In this document: piece by piece, positions 48,841 through 57,116 of the stretch
Layout: each line of letters begins with the position of its first letter
How positions within the stretch are numbered: the first letter of the stretch is position 1
Source: WHSW01 sp033856255
GTDB taxonomy: Bacteria > Actinomycetota > Thermoleophilia > Solirubrobacterales > 70-9
Direction: 5' to 3'
Assembly: GCA_033856255.1 (NCBI GenBank)
Contig: JAWVFH010000037.1
Span: forward strand, 1 to 64,000
DNA length: 64,000 nt
Notes under the pieces: model-generated
Databases searched by the model: none
The model's input: the letters and a program-made list of their open reading frames with translations, nothing else
Told to the model about the DNA's origin: nothing
Translations under genes and position numbers: made by a program

Positions 48841-48916
48841 GGGATGAACTGTTCCGGGGTCGCCGGTCGGAACGGCCGTCGGCGGAGTACGAACGCCTGT
48901 TCGCTAGAGTTCGGCC

Positions 48917-49168
48917 ATGCCCCGGTGCGATTTCTGCGGCTCCCGAATGGTCAGGTGGACCCACCCCGCCGAGCGCGACGGGCTCGCCTGCGAGAAGTGC
49001 CATGCCGCGATCGAGGCCGACGATCGCGAGGCCCTGCTCGCCCGGGTGTCGTTGATGCCGGTGCCGGCGACGCTCTCTGAGCGCTACGCGCCGCGGTTCC
49101 TTGAGAACGCGCGCCGGCGTCACGAGGAGTTCTGGGAGACGAGATCGGGTCCGGCGCGTCCGGCCTGA
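48917..49168 (+). CDS. Zinc-ribbon protein, 83 aa
   Basis: The protein starts MPRCDFCGSRMVRW and continues LACEKCHAAIE; the two CxxC pairs about 15 residues apart form a zinc ribbon. The C-terminal half is helical and charged. It may bind nucleic acid or another protein. It precedes the NTF2-like gene by 43 bp on the same strand. Confidence 0.75.
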   Translation: MPRCDFCGSRMVRWTHPAERDGLACEKCHAAIEADDREALLARVSLMPVPATLSERYAPRFLENARRRHEEFWETRSGPARPA

Positions 49169-49211
49169 GCATGGCTGCGCGTCGCGCTCTTGACGATCGC
49201 CCGATCGGCCG

Positions 49212-49715
49212 ATGAGCAACCACGGCCTAGCCACCGATGACGGGAGTGTGAACCTCCTTAAATGGCCCGGAAAAACCAGCCCGGCTCTGCCACACGCGGA
49301 AATGTTTCGCGCCTGGGAGACCGCGTTTGCCACCTGCGACGGTGGCGAATACCTCAGATACCTGGCCGAGGATGTGTTTGTCAGTCCCCCAGGCTTCATC
49401 ATCGGACACAGGGAACTGCGAGGACGAGAGCAGGTGAGGGCGGCCTTTGCCGAGCTCGCGGGAGTGCTCAGCCAAGGGCGGCGGGTCGGCGTGAGCAACC
49501 GTCGGTACTTCGTCGATCGTAAGGACGAGACTCGGCTTCTGCTCGTGGTCGAGCTGACAGTTACTCCCGAAAGCGGCGACGAGCTGGACACTTTTGGAAC
49601 GGAGGCGGCGCTCCTGCTGACGATGGTCGGAGACAAGGTTTCGAGGATCGACTCCTGGCAGACCGAGGCCGAGGGCCTCGCGCAACTCGAGTACCCGATC
49701 CCGATCGCCGCGTAG
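49212..49715 (+). CDS. SnoaL/NTF2-like protein (cargo)
   Basis: The 167-aa protein has an NTF2-like plan: helix (FRAWETAFATCDGGEYLRYL), the segment AEDVFVSPPGFIIGHRELRGREQVRAAF, a helix and antiparallel strands such as TRLLLVVELTVTP. The reaction or ligand is unknown. Such domains occur as isomerases, hydrolases and immunity proteins. It may be cotranscribed with the zinc-ribbon gene. Confidence 0.72.
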   Translation: MSNHGLATDDGSVNLLKWPGKTSPALPHAEMFRAWETAFATCDGGEYLRYLAEDVFVSPPGFIIGHRELRGREQVRAAFAELAGVLSQGRRVGVSNRRYFVDRKDETRLLLVVELTVTPESGDELDTFGTEAALLLTMVGDKVSRIDSWQTEAEGLAQLEYPIPIAA

Positions 49716-49773
49716 ACCGGCTTCAACCGCCGGTCTAGCCGCTCGTCCGACTCGCGGCGCCCGACAGCTTCGG

Positions 49774-50688
49774 TCACACCCGTGCCCGGATGTCATAGAG
49801 GCCCTTCAGGTCCTCGCGCGTTTGCTCGCGCCAGTCGCTACGTCCCTGGCCGTCCTTGAGCCTGAGCTCATAAGCGTCCTTGTGTTCTTCTGGGACGGCA
49901 AGACTCGCCTGCACTACCCATCCCATCCACTCTTGAGGCGGGCCGGGCCCGGTGAAAGCGTCCGGCTCGATCGCAAGCAGCGCCTCGCCTTGGTAGATCG
50001 CCTCGCTGATGAGGTCTCGCGCCGTCAGCTCGTCCACTGAGTCGGCCGATTCGACGCGCAGGACCGCGTCCTGCTCGATCTGCTCAGGCAGGTCGTCGCC
50101 CCAGAACTTCGCCCGGAGGTAGTAGTTCCCGGACTTCGACAGATGTAGCTTGAAAATGAACAGGAGAGCGCCCGTCGTGAGGCTGATCTCCTGTTCAGCC
50201 CAGTAGTCCTTCCAGGCTGGAGGCTCCGGCTCGTCGGCGATCCGTTCGTGCGTGGGTCGCATCCACGTGCCGCCCGAGCGGTGATTTCCGTAGTGGTCGC
50301 ACCGTGCCCCATCCCCAGCGCGGAGCCCTTCGGGGATCAACACATTCGCATTGACGCTCCTAAGCGCAACCGGGTTGGGGTTCGCAACGCCAACTTCGAG
50401 CAAGACCGCCTGCGGCTCGTCCTCCCGGATCCGCACCGTGAGATCGGTAGTCCCGTCCAGGGTGAAAACGATCTTCGGCAGCTCGACTAATTCGGCAGCC
50501 GTGGTGTCCGGCTCCCGGGTCGGGCGTTCTCGCCATCCAAGCCAGTCCCCAACCGGCGTCCAGGCAACCGCCGCCACGTACAAGGCCAGGCAAGCGAAAA
50601 GTACGCCAAGAAGCGGTCCGGAGAAAATGAATCCCGCCGCCGAAATGAGGAGGCTCGTCACTAGTGCGAACGCTTCACGGGTTTGCAT
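49774..50688 (-). CDS. Two-TM membrane protein with soluble C-terminal domain (cargo)
   Basis: The 304-aa product has two adjacent hydrophobic segments (about residues 8-24 and 28-45) and then a soluble domain of about 240 residues. The part 85-220 contains beta-rich stretches (AVLLEVGVANPNPVALRSVNANV ends, ALLFIFKLHLSKSGNYYLRAKF ends), suggesting an immunoglobulin-like fold; the rest is helical. I do not recognise a family. It is divergent from the HNH-like gene with a shared promoter region. Confidence 0.75.
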   Translation of the reverse strand: MQTREAFALVTSLLISAAGFIFSGPLLGVLFACLALYVAAVAWTPVGDWLGWRERPTREPDTTAAELVELPKIVFTLDGTTDLTVRIREDEPQAVLLEVGVANPNPVALRSVNANVLIPEGLRAGDGARCDHYGNHRSGGTWMRPTHERIADEPEPPAWKDYWAEQEISLTTGALLFIFKLHLSKSGNYYLRAKFWGDDLPEQIEQDAVLRVESADSVDELTARDLISEAIYQGEALLAIEPDAFTGPGPPQEWMGWVVQASLAVPEEHKDAYELRLKDGQGRSDWREQTREDLKGLYDIRARV

Positions 50689-50777
50689 GCGCCGAGCCTA
50701 GCCCCGCGACCGGGCTGAACCCCTCTGTGCTTGCGTGCCATCGCTCAGCCCCCCGGAATCAGCAAGTGGGAGGCGCG

Positions 50778-51641
50778 GTGCCAGAGGCGATCCGTCATCG
50801 GGGATCCCCAGCCGGGACGCTGGGTAGCGTCCGGAGCGCCTTGATCTCGAACACAACACCTCCGCCGCCCGCTACCGGCCATCAGCATCCGAAGTGCTAC
50901 GCGGCCGGACTGAGCGATTGCTCGGACAAAATCTCGAAGGAGCACTACGTCTCGAAAAGCGTGCTTCTCGCGATCGGTGAGCGGCCTGAGGCGTCGGGAC
51001 TCGCATTTCTGGCTGACGAGAAGCCTTTGCCCCCCGCAGTACTCACGTCGAAGATCCTGTGTGAGCGGCACAACCACGCACTCTCGCCGCTCGATGCGGC
51101 TGCTACCGAATTCTTCAACACGCTTCGGGGATTCGACGCCGGTCTCGCCGACGATGTCGCCGAGCCATCCGCCGAAACGCGAACGAGCAGCGGCGACGAC
51201 GTCGAGCGATGGTGCTTGAAAACTCTCGCCGGCCTCGTCCACGCGAAGGCCGTGTCCTCCAGTGGGCTGCGGCCTGAGCTCCGCTACCCCGAAATCCTTT
51301 TCTCTGGCCGACCCTGGCCCCCTCACTGGGGCCTGTCCGTCTCGACCTCCGGCGAGCAGCGATACGCGTTCCGAGGCCTCGGCGTCAATACACAGGTCAA
51401 TGAAGCCGATGGATCGATTTGGGCTGCCGAGTTCAACATTGCGGGGTTCAGCTTCCTTCTCCATTTCGGCCGCGCCGGGGGAATCTCCGCGGCCTATCGT
51501 CCGAGCGGCATTCGATTTGCGCGATCCAAAGGCAGCGCGACCAAGACACTGCTCCTGAGGTGGTCCGGCGGCAGCCGATCCGACCTTGTGCTCGCCACCC
51601 AGGTCGGTCGCTACAAGGGCCCCCGCCCGTTCGCGCAGTAA
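50778..51641 (+). CDS. HNH-like protein with Cys/His motif (cargo)
   Basis: The sequence has HPKCYAAGLSDCSDKISKEHYVS followed by ILCERHNHALSPLDA (quoted in parts), a Cys/Cys/Glu-His/Cys-His-Asn pattern typical of an HNH-type nuclease group. The C-terminal 150 residues (KTLAGLVHAKAV onwards) are an unassigned globular region. The start is uncertain: I chose GTG 50778, which has GGGAGG 4-5 nt upstream, giving 287 aa; a TTG near 50847 is another possibility, and the frame is open back to 50664. It may be a defence or mobility nuclease; this is inference. Confidence 0.65.
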   Translation: MPEAIRHRGSPAGTLGSVRSALISNTTPPPPATGHQHPKCYAAGLSDCSDKISKEHYVSKSVLLAIGERPEASGLAFLADEKPLPPAVLTSKILCERHNHALSPLDAAATEFFNTLRGFDAGLADDVAEPSAETRTSSGDDVERWCLKTLAGLVHAKAVSSSGLRPELRYPEILFSGRPWPPHWGLSVSTSGEQRYAFRGLGVNTQVNEADGSIWAAEFNIAGFSFLLHFGRAGGISAAYRPSGIRFARSKGSATKTLLLRWSGGSRSDLVLATQVGRYKGPRPFAQ

Positions 51642-51769
51642 CGAGGCGCGGGCGGGGGCAGCCAAAGGAGCTTCACCCACCCCCGCCGTGCACGCCTCCT
51701 CGACCTGATCGCCCCGCGGAAGCCCAGGTGCGGGGGCACGTCGACCAGGGAGCCTTGTCGCGGCGCCGC

Positions 51770-52132
51770 TCACTCGCCGCGCAACCTTTTCTTCGCCAGC
51801 TCGACCAAGCGCTCGTGTTGCGCCTGCTCACGGGCCTCGCGCGCCGCCTGGGCGGCCTGCTCGGCGGCGACAACGGTGTCCAGATTCGAGGGCCCTGCGA
51901 CCCGGCGGCCGTTGATCGTTTCGGACGTGTCATAGGCCGCGTACTCCTCGGGCTCCATTCCGAACCGGCGCGCCGCCCTGAGCTGATCAAAGGTGACTCC
52001 GAGTGCCTTCGCCGCGCGGGCATCCGCGGCGATCTGGTCAGCGTCGTGCTCGGCGAACGCCTCGTTTAGGTCGGCGTTGGGATCCTGGCCGCGTTGAATC
52101 TGTGCGGCCAGTTCGTCGTCGGTCAATGGCAT
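51770..52132 (-). CDS. Acidic coiled-coil element protein
   Basis: The 120-aa protein is acidic and helical. It begins with DDELAAQIQRGQDP and ends with a long Ala/Glu/Arg/Gln helix (VVAAEQAAQAAREAREQAQ). The middle (YAAYDTSETINGRRVAGP) may be a short fold. It looks like phage-type structural or scaffold accessory proteins, but no family is certain. It is the last gene of the leftward group starting at 53353. Confidence 0.62.
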   Translation of the reverse strand: MPLTDDELAAQIQRGQDPNADLNEAFAEHDADQIAADARAAKALGVTFDQLRAARRFGMEPEEYAAYDTSETINGRRVAGPSNLDTVVAAEQAAQAAREAREQAQHERLVELAKKRLRGE

Positions 52133-52144
52133 CAGGAGCTCCGT

Positions 52145-52726
52145 TCATGCTTGGTTTATGGCCTGGGCTGCGGCGCTCCTCGTGGCCTCGGCGGCTTCGA
52201 CCTTCGCCTCGGCGGCCACGATCTCCGCTCGGACCTTCTCCAGGTCCGCCTCGATCTCGGCCCGCTCCCGGCTCGTGAACTCCTCCCGGGAAGGGTCAGC
52301 GGCGAGCGCGCTGATCTGCTCGCCAAGCCACGTGCGGAACCCCGCCTCGTCTTTCTCGAGCAGGTAGAGGATCGCGGCGCTGGCGGGCGGGGGCTTGGGG
52401 TCGCCGCTGACTCCGGCCTGCCCTACCGCCCATGTTTCGACGTCGTCGCGCAAGGTGGCGAGCACGTCGGCGCCATCGAGCTTCGCCAGGGCGTGTTCGG
52501 GAAGCTTGCCTGTGAGTTCGGCGCGAAGGGCCCGCTCCCGGGTCGCGCGAAGCAGGTTCAGAGCGACGCCTGCCCGGCGCACTTCGGCAACCGCCAGAGA
52601 GTGATCGGCGACCAGTTCGGCCAGCCGCTCCCGGTAGCTCGGAATTCGGGCGGGCTTCGGTCGTCGGGTTGGCGATGGGCGCCCTTTCGTCTCCTGATCG
52701 GCGGCTCTTGCTTCGGTGGTCGGCAT
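52145..52726 (-). CDS. Coiled-coil element protein
   Basis: From ATG 52726, with AAAGGA about 6 nt upstream, this gives 193 aa. The first 30 residues are basic and disordered; then a helical region follows, and the last 60 residues form a long predicted coiled coil (RAEIEADLEKVRAEIVAAEA). It might be a scaffold-like or DNA-packaging accessory protein. It is 20 bp after the 72-aa gene and 12 bp before the next gene, consistent with one operon. Confidence 0.65.
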   Translation of the reverse strand: MPTTEARAADQETKGRPSPTRRPKPARIPSYRERLAELVADHSLAVAEVRRAGVALNLLRATRERALRAELTGKLPEHALAKLDGADVLATLRDDVETWAVGQAGVSGDPKPPPASAAILYLLEKDEAGFRTWLGEQISALAADPSREEFTSRERAEIEADLEKVRAEIVAAEAKVEAAEATRSAAAQAINQA

Positions 52727-52746
52727 CGGTTCCTTTCGGTGGGGAT

Positions 52747-52965
52747 TCATCGAGGTGCGATCTGGTCGTCCGCAGCGTCGAGCTCGGCCCGGCCGCCGCC
52801 TTGAGCAACGATCCGGTTGAACTGGTCGGCCGGGTTCTCCTTGTCTGGCGGGACGTGCGGGAACATCGCCGGGTCGGCGCTCGTCAAGCCATGCTCCAGC
52901 CAAAGGTCGTACCAACGGGACGGGCGCTCGCGCGGCGGGGCCGGGACTTCGACTCGCCTACCCAT
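52747..52965 (-). CDS. 72-aa element protein
   Basis: The product starts MGRRVEVPAPPRERPSRWY and has a short ordered part (WLEHGLTSADPAMFPHVP). It overlaps the end of the small terminase gene by 8 nt and precedes the coiled-coil gene by 20 bp, so position supports it as real. The function is unknown. Confidence 0.6.
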   Translation of the reverse strand: MGRRVEVPAPPRERPSRWYDLWLEHGLTSADPAMFPHVPPDKENPADQFNRIVAQGGGRAELDAADDQIAPR

Positions 52966-53353
52966 GGGCAGCTCGCTCAGTTCTCCAGCGGGCCTGCGCG
53001 GCTCGGCGGGCGCGGGCCGCGGCCGGCGTGGCGGCGCGGCGGGAGGTCAACGGGTCAGCAAGCTCGAGCTGCCCGAGTAGGCGCAGTTGGACAAGTCGAA
53101 GTTGCCGTGCCTCGCTCACCGCCGGGTGAACGACGGTCTGTCCCTTGCTCCCGGTCGTGGTGAAGCCTTCACGATCCACAATCGCCTCAAGCTCGGCCAG
53201 CTCGTCCGCGGTGCGGCAGGCCCGCTCGAGTAGGACCAGCTCGCGGGCGTCGAGCTCCCAGCCCTCCGCGATGTCGCCGATGATCACCGTCCAGAGCTGC
53301 TTGCCGGCGTCGCCCAGGCCCCGCGGCGGGTGCGTTTTTGCCTTCGCGGTCAT
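52958..53353 (-). CDS. P27-family phage terminase small subunit
   Basis: The 131-aa protein matches the P27-like small terminase pattern: LGDAGKQLWTVIIGD, helices ELVLLERACRTADELAELEA, the turn EGFTTTGSKGQTVVHPAV and the helix SEARQLRLVQLRLLGQLEL, followed by a basic disordered tail. Small terminases bind the pac/cos DNA and direct the large subunit. No large terminase gene exists in the element, so it may redirect the packaging machinery of a helper phage, as satellite TerS proteins do. Start ATG 53353 has a weak ribosome binding site. Confidence 0.83.
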   Translation of the reverse strand: MTAKAKTHPPRGLGDAGKQLWTVIIGDIAEGWELDARELVLLERACRTADELAELEAIVDREGFTTTGSKGQTVVHPAVSEARQLRLVQLRLLGQLELADPLTSRRAATPAAARARRAAQARWRTERAAHG

Positions 53354-53463
53354 AGGGAAACCAGCCGTTTCGGCAATGCGGCACCCCGCGCAGATCCTCC
53401 TCGGCGGTCCTCAGCGCATCGCGGCCAAGGGTGCCCCCCTCGACGCGAAATACTTAGGCGACT

Positions 53464-53871
53464 GTGGCAACGCACGAGCTGCCGTGTCCCGCCGGTCATA
53501 CGAGCACGTACGACCTCCCCGACACCTTCCGGGGCACGGTCGTTTGCGAGGCGTGTCGGGGATCCGGAGAGTTCCGCGTTGCCCTCGGGGAACAATGCAC
53601 GGGGGTCCGCCGTGTGAACCAGGTGACCAGCCGAGGCCTGATGACGGATACGTACGTCCGCAAGCTCACGGTTCGCGGTAAGAGTCCAGACCCGCCGCCC
53701 GACGAGTTCGTCGTGAACTTCGCCGTAACGGCCAAGCAGTTCGCGGCGATTGAACTGCGCGCTGGCGATCGGTTCGGCGTCTTGTCTCGGGGAAAGGCTG
53801 GCACGCGGGGGGCGCGTGCCTACGCCCTCGTGAACGAAACAACGGGTGCGATCTACCCGGTGAAGGCGTAG
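53464..53871 (+). CDS. Zinc-binding element protein, 135 aa
   Basis: The protein starts with GTG 53464. It opens with HELPCPAGHTSTYDLPD and VVCEACRGSGEF, where one Cys/His set and one CxxC could bind zinc, and then has a beta-rich C-terminal domain (TDTYVRKLTVRG, DEFVVNFAVTAKQF). It is the only rightward gene in this part of the element and converges on the 55-aa gene. The function is unknown. Confidence 0.6.
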   Translation: MATHELPCPAGHTSTYDLPDTFRGTVVCEACRGSGEFRVALGEQCTGVRRVNQVTSRGLMTDTYVRKLTVRGKSPDPPPDEFVVNFAVTAKQFAAIELRAGDRFGVLSRGKAGTRGARAYALVNETTGAIYPVKA

Positions 53872-53879
53872 CGGGGCGC

Positions 53880-54047
53880 TCATCGACGCCGCCTCCGCTT
53901 CGGCTCGCGCGGCAGGTCGGGGTTCTTCTTACGCAGACCGCTGCAATAGCTGCAGCGCCTGCCGGGCTCGACCTTCGCCGAGCTGGGACAGTCGCGATCT
54001 CCCGGGCCGGCGCAGCGGACCAGCGGGGCGAAGCGAATCGGGCTCAT
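53880..54047 (-). CDS. 55-aa Cys-rich zinc-finger-like protein
   Basis: From ATG 54047 this frame encodes 55 aa with cysteines in LVRCAGPG, DRDCPSSA and RRCSYCSGL, and a very basic tail. Its start overlaps the stop of the 93-aa gene by 4 nt (ATGA), in line with the chain of overlaps through this operon. This small gene is easily missed. A role in DNA or RNA binding is plausible. Confidence 0.6.
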   Translation of the reverse strand: MSPIRFAPLVRCAGPGDRDCPSSAKVEPGRRCSYCSGLRKKNPDLPREPKRRRRR

Positions 54048-54325
54048 CGGCTCGCCTCAAGCGGGGAGTGAGCGAGATCCTCGGGGCTCAGCTCGGACGG
54101 TTCACGGATCCGCGAGGCCGCCTCTCGCTCCCAATCGGCGACGATCGCCCTTGCCTCGTGCACACGACCGCATGCTGCGAGCTGGATCACGTCGACCCTC
54201 GCGGCTGGCAGGTCTCGATAGATGGCTCGGTCAGACGGCCGGCGACCACTCGGACACTCAGCGTGTCGTCGGCGAACGCGGCAGCTCGCGGCAGCCAACT
54301 CGGCCAGGATGCTGGTCGCCGTCAT
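54044..54325 (-). CDS. 93-aa element protein
   Basis: The product starts MTATSILAELAAASCRVRRR. It has a helical central part (DVIQLAACGRVHEARAIVADWEREAA) and a disordered end. It overlaps the genes before and after it by 4 nt each. No family is recognised. Confidence 0.6.
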   Translation of the reverse strand: MTATSILAELAAASCRVRRRHAECPSGRRPSDRAIYRDLPAARVDVIQLAACGRVHEARAIVADWEREAASRIREPSELSPEDLAHSPLEASR

Positions 54326-54519
54326 GCTGCGATCTCCTCAGCCATCGGTCGCTCGGCGTTCTCTGCGACCCAGCGCTCGAGCTCGGTAACCGGGATCACC
54401 CGGAGCCGGCCTCGACGAACCACGCGGATCTCGGGCTGGACGTGCTGCTTGAAGCTGGTCAGGCTCATGCCGAGGGCCGCGGCTGCCTCGGCACGGGACA
54501 GGGCGTAACGCGGGGTCAC
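54322..54519 (-). CDS. Excisionase-like helix-turn-helix protein
   Basis: The 65-aa protein has a single winged-helix motif of the excisionase/HTH_17 type: LSRAEAAAALGMSLTSFKQHV, then a wing with VRRGRLRVIPVTELERWV. It may act as the recombination directionality factor for the integrase or as a regulator. It overlaps both neighbouring genes by 4 nt. Confidence 0.75.
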   Translation of the reverse strand: MTPRYALSRAEAAAALGMSLTSFKQHVQPEIRVVRRGRLRVIPVTELERWVAENAERPMAEEIAA

Positions 54520-54911
54520 GCGGAGTCACCCTTGGTCTTTTGCCGGTCGCGGTAGGCGGCCTGCTTCTCCGCGGACCGCTGGCGCTCCTGCCAGTCCGAC
54601 CAGCGGGGAAACCTGACGTGGATCTCCCGGTCGCCCGCGGCGTCCAGTCCCTGAAGAATCCCTAGACGACACGCATCGTCGACGATCTTCCGCGCCTGCT
54701 CACGATCGGCCAGGTGCGCCTCGGCGACGAGACTGCGGGCTGTCGTAAACACCTCGCCCTGGTTGCTCACGAGAGGCTGCCGCTTTGCCATGCAGAGCAA
54801 CGCGACGATCGCCAACGGGCCTCCAGGGCCGTAGGTCTCGCCGAGCTCCTCGATCGCGGCGTCCTGTGTGAAATAGCCGTCCATCGCGTAGTAGACGCGC
54901 TTCGGTGCCAT
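54516..54911 (-). CDS. Replisome-organiser-like winged-helix protein
   Basis: From ATG 54911 this gives 131 aa. The sequence (YAMDGYFTQDAAIEELGETYG, GPLAIVALLCMAKRQPL, then SLVAEAHLADREQARKIVDDACRLG) resembles the N-terminal winged helix of phage replisome organisers and DnaD-like initiators. The end is a basic tail. It may recognise the element's origin. It overlaps the upstream zinc-finger gene as TGATG. Confidence 0.6.
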   Translation of the reverse strand: MAPKRVYYAMDGYFTQDAAIEELGETYGPGGPLAIVALLCMAKRQPLVSNQGEVFTTARSLVAEAHLADREQARKIVDDACRLGILQGLDAAGDREIHVRFPRWSDWQERQRSAEKQAAYRDRQKTKGDSA

Positions 54912-55885
54912 CAGTCGATCGCCCCCACACGCGACCGACCGCACTTGAAGCAGCCGACCTCCCCGCCGTTGATGTGGGAGCCGTTGCATCGGCAACGCAG
55001 CGCGAAGGCCAGCGCCTCCCGCTCATCCTCGGGTGCCCCTTCGACCGCAGAGCCGGCGTTCAACGCCAACTCAACCGGGCGCGGCTCGAGCTCGAATCGC
55101 AACCGCAGGCCGGGATGCGCCAGGCGGGCATGTTGGCCTCCGGTGGTCAGGAAGGTCTGCGAATGGATCCTGAGCTTCCCCTTGGGGTCGCGTTCGACGG
55201 CCCGTAGGGCGAAGGCGTCCTTGCCGGCGTAGCGGGCCATGATGGCGTCGGCAAGCTCGTCGCGCTCGCGATCGGAGAGATCGCCATAGCGGCGCCGATC
55301 CTGTCGGTGACTGGCGCCGCACGGCTCCGAACAGAACCGCTTCGGCCCTCGCCGCGCGAAGCGGTTACGGCATCCCCGCGCCGCGCATTCGATCAGCTCG
55401 TCTGAGTCGGATTCGTCAGGAGGGTCGTCCGAGGACGACGGCCCGGCTCGCCCGGAGCGGCGCGAGCCGCGAGAGCGCGTATTGGTTGCGAGTCGCGGCG
55501 CGCGGCCGGTCGCATGGCAAACCACAGAGGGGTTCACGATGTTCGGGGCGATGACACGCAGTTGGGCGTCGGCGAGCTCGTGATCCGCCTCTCGACGTCG
55601 GAGGAGGGCTTGCGTGAGGTGTTCACGCCGCGCTTCACGAAACCGCTCGCGCATCTGCTCGGCGCCGCGGTTATCACCGGCGTCGATAAGCCCGCGCTCC
55701 CATCGGGAGGCGAGTCCGAACTCGGTCGGAATACGGTCCGCCGCAATCAGGCGGCGCTCCTCCTTAACGGACTCGGCCTCGAGCTCAGCAACACGGGCGC
55801 GGAGCCGAACGATCTCACGGAGTCGCTCGCGCTCAAGCGCCTCGTCGGCGGTACGGGATGAAGTTGGTGCGATGGTGCTTGCCAT
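54911..55885 (-). CDS. Coiled-coil zinc-finger protein of the element
   Basis: From ATG 55885 (AGGAAGG about 5 nt upstream) this encodes 324 aa. Residues about 15-120 form a coiled coil (LREIVRLRARVAELEAESV), followed by a low-complexity region. A zinc finger comes next (ECAARGCRNRF with RFCSEPCGASHR), and a second Cys cluster at the end (CRCNGSH, GCFKCGRS). It may bind the origin or act as a regulator; no family is recognised. It starts the leftward early operon, downstream of the repeat-containing region. Confidence 0.65.
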   Translation of the reverse strand: MASTIAPTSSRTADEALERERLREIVRLRARVAELEAESVKEERRLIAADRIPTEFGLASRWERGLIDAGDNRGAEQMRERFREARREHLTQALLRRREADHELADAQLRVIAPNIVNPSVVCHATGRAPRLATNTRSRGSRRSGRAGPSSSDDPPDESDSDELIECAARGCRNRFARRGPKRFCSEPCGASHRQDRRRYGDLSDRERDELADAIMARYAGKDAFALRAVERDPKGKLRIHSQTFLTTGGQHARLAHPGLRLRFELEPRPVELALNAGSAVEGAPEDEREALAFALRCRCNGSHINGGEVGCFKCGRSRVGAID

Positions 55886-56130
55886 CTGGGCCTTCCTGGT
55901 GTGCTTGCGGATCTCAAGTTTTACCTTGGAGAGGTGGACGTATCCCAACGTCGGGCGGCGGCCCGCAAGCACTCGGTACCGCCGCCGACGTCGGGGAAGA
56001 TGCGTGGGGGTCGCCCGTGCATCAGGCCCAGAGATGAATCGTTGCATGGGGTGTCACGGGTTCCGCACGGCCAGGCGGCGTGCCGGACCGTCGCGGCGCA
56101 GGGCGGCGGCGAACTCGCTCGTGAACCGCT

Positions 56131-56188
56131 GCACGCGGGCCCGTGGAGGACCATCGTCGTGCACGCGCCCGTGGAGGACCATCGTCGT
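56131..56188. repeat. Two-copy tandem repeat (30/28 bp)
   Basis: GCACGCG, a 2-nt difference, then the same 21-bp block beginning CCCGTGGAGGACC occur twice in a row (56131-56160 and 56161-56188). It might be an iteron pair or a protein-binding site. No longer array exists. Confidence 0.7.
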
Positions 56189-56519
56189 ATTCCCTTAAGA
56201 CGACCTGGATCACTTCCATCTACCTGCCCGACGTTTCTCGCTCTCCCTCTCGTGATCCCTCTCCCTCTCTGGTGGACAGGTCGGGACGCGCGGTTACGGC
56301 CAGGGGTTGACGAACGCCTCCACGGTCTGCCCCCCCGCGGGCGGCAGGTCGTCAGAAGGTCGTCCACCCTCTCTGCTGTACTCAGCTCACGCTCTGCGGA
56401 GCGGAGACCCCACACGCGCGATGCGTCGGGTCGAACCGGCGGACACGGCCTTTAGGTAGCGGTGCCCCCGTCGTGGTTTCAGCGCGAGCGCGATAGCTGC
56501 CTTCGAGAACGTTCTAGAC

Positions 56520-56549
56520 GCCCCGCCCGGCACACCACCCCGGCGGGGC
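56520..56549 (-). terminator. GC hairpin after the PIN gene
   Basis: GCCCCGCC (56520-56527) pairs with GGCGGGGC (56542-56549) over a 14-nt loop. It lies about 120 bp past the stop of the leftward PIN gene. There is no T-run on that strand, so its role as a terminator is uncertain. Confidence 0.35.
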
Positions 56550-56672
56550 TTCTCGGTTCTCGGCCCCGATTGCCTCCTGGATCACGTAGGCGTTGCGACA
56601 GACGGCGGGGAAGCATTAGGTCAAATACTCAGCGTGGACGAACTCCTCGCCGATCTGCGTCGAGCGTGGCGA

Positions 56673-57116
56673 TCACGGTGGAGCGAAAAAGATGACCTCC
56701 AACTTGGGGTCGACGATTTGCCGCTGGTCTCTGTCGCACGTGACGAGCGGGATGCCTCGGGAACTCGCGCCGGCAACGATCCAGATGTCGTTATCGCCCA
56801 TGCCCCATCCGGATCGCTCACAGAGCGCTCGAATGCGGGCCCACTCCTCGATGACGGCCTCGTCGATTGGCACCCATACGAAAGTGCGCAAGCGCTGCTC
56901 CTCTGCCGTGATCTTTGGCGCTCCCCAGCCTGCCTTCAGGTATCCGAATCGCGCCTCGGCGAGGGTCACGACACTGATCGCCAGGACGCCTCGATCAACG
57001 CGAGCGAGATCCTCGGCCGACCAGTGCTCGTATCGCTCAGGAGCGGTGGCTCGCACGCGAAGGTGGCCTACGAAACTCGAATCGCAGAGCAGCAGCTCCG
57101 GCGTGTCTGCCGTCAC
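56673..57116 (-). CDS. PIN-domain ribonuclease, VapC-like toxin candidate
   Basis: The 147-aa protein has the PIN acidic residues: Asp in LLCDSSFVG, Glu in VVTLAEARFGY, Asp in GMGDNDIWIVA and Asp in LVTCDRDQ. VapC-type toxins cleave RNA. The GTG start overlaps the stop of the 294-aa gene by 4 nt, the normal antitoxin-first arrangement. The partner is much longer than a usual VapB. It lies at the right end of the element behind a LexA-type box. Confidence 0.82.
   Translation of the reverse strand: MTADTPELLLCDSSFVGHLRVRATAPERYEHWSAEDLARVDRGVLAISVVTLAEARFGYLKAGWGAPKITAEEQRLRTFVWVPIDEAVIEEWARIRALCERSGWGMGDNDIWIVAGASSRGIPLVTCDRDQRQIVDPKLEVIFFAPP

Larger units (their letters stand above)
55886..56672. 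other. Non-coding region of the element, candidate origin/control region
   Basis: This stretch of about 790 bp has no convincing gene on either strand. It contains a tandem repeat (56131-56188), a pyrimidine-rich tract (about 56227-56272), a 10-bp palindrome AGAACGTTCT (56506-56515) and a GC hairpin (56520-56549). It lies between the early operon and the PIN module, where promoters and the origin would be expected. Confidence 0.5.

Noticed and set aside
56506..56515. AGAACGTTCT as a second LexA box
   Set aside because: It lacks the 4-nt spacer between GAAC and GTTC found in the Gram-positive SOS box, so it is reported only as a palindrome.
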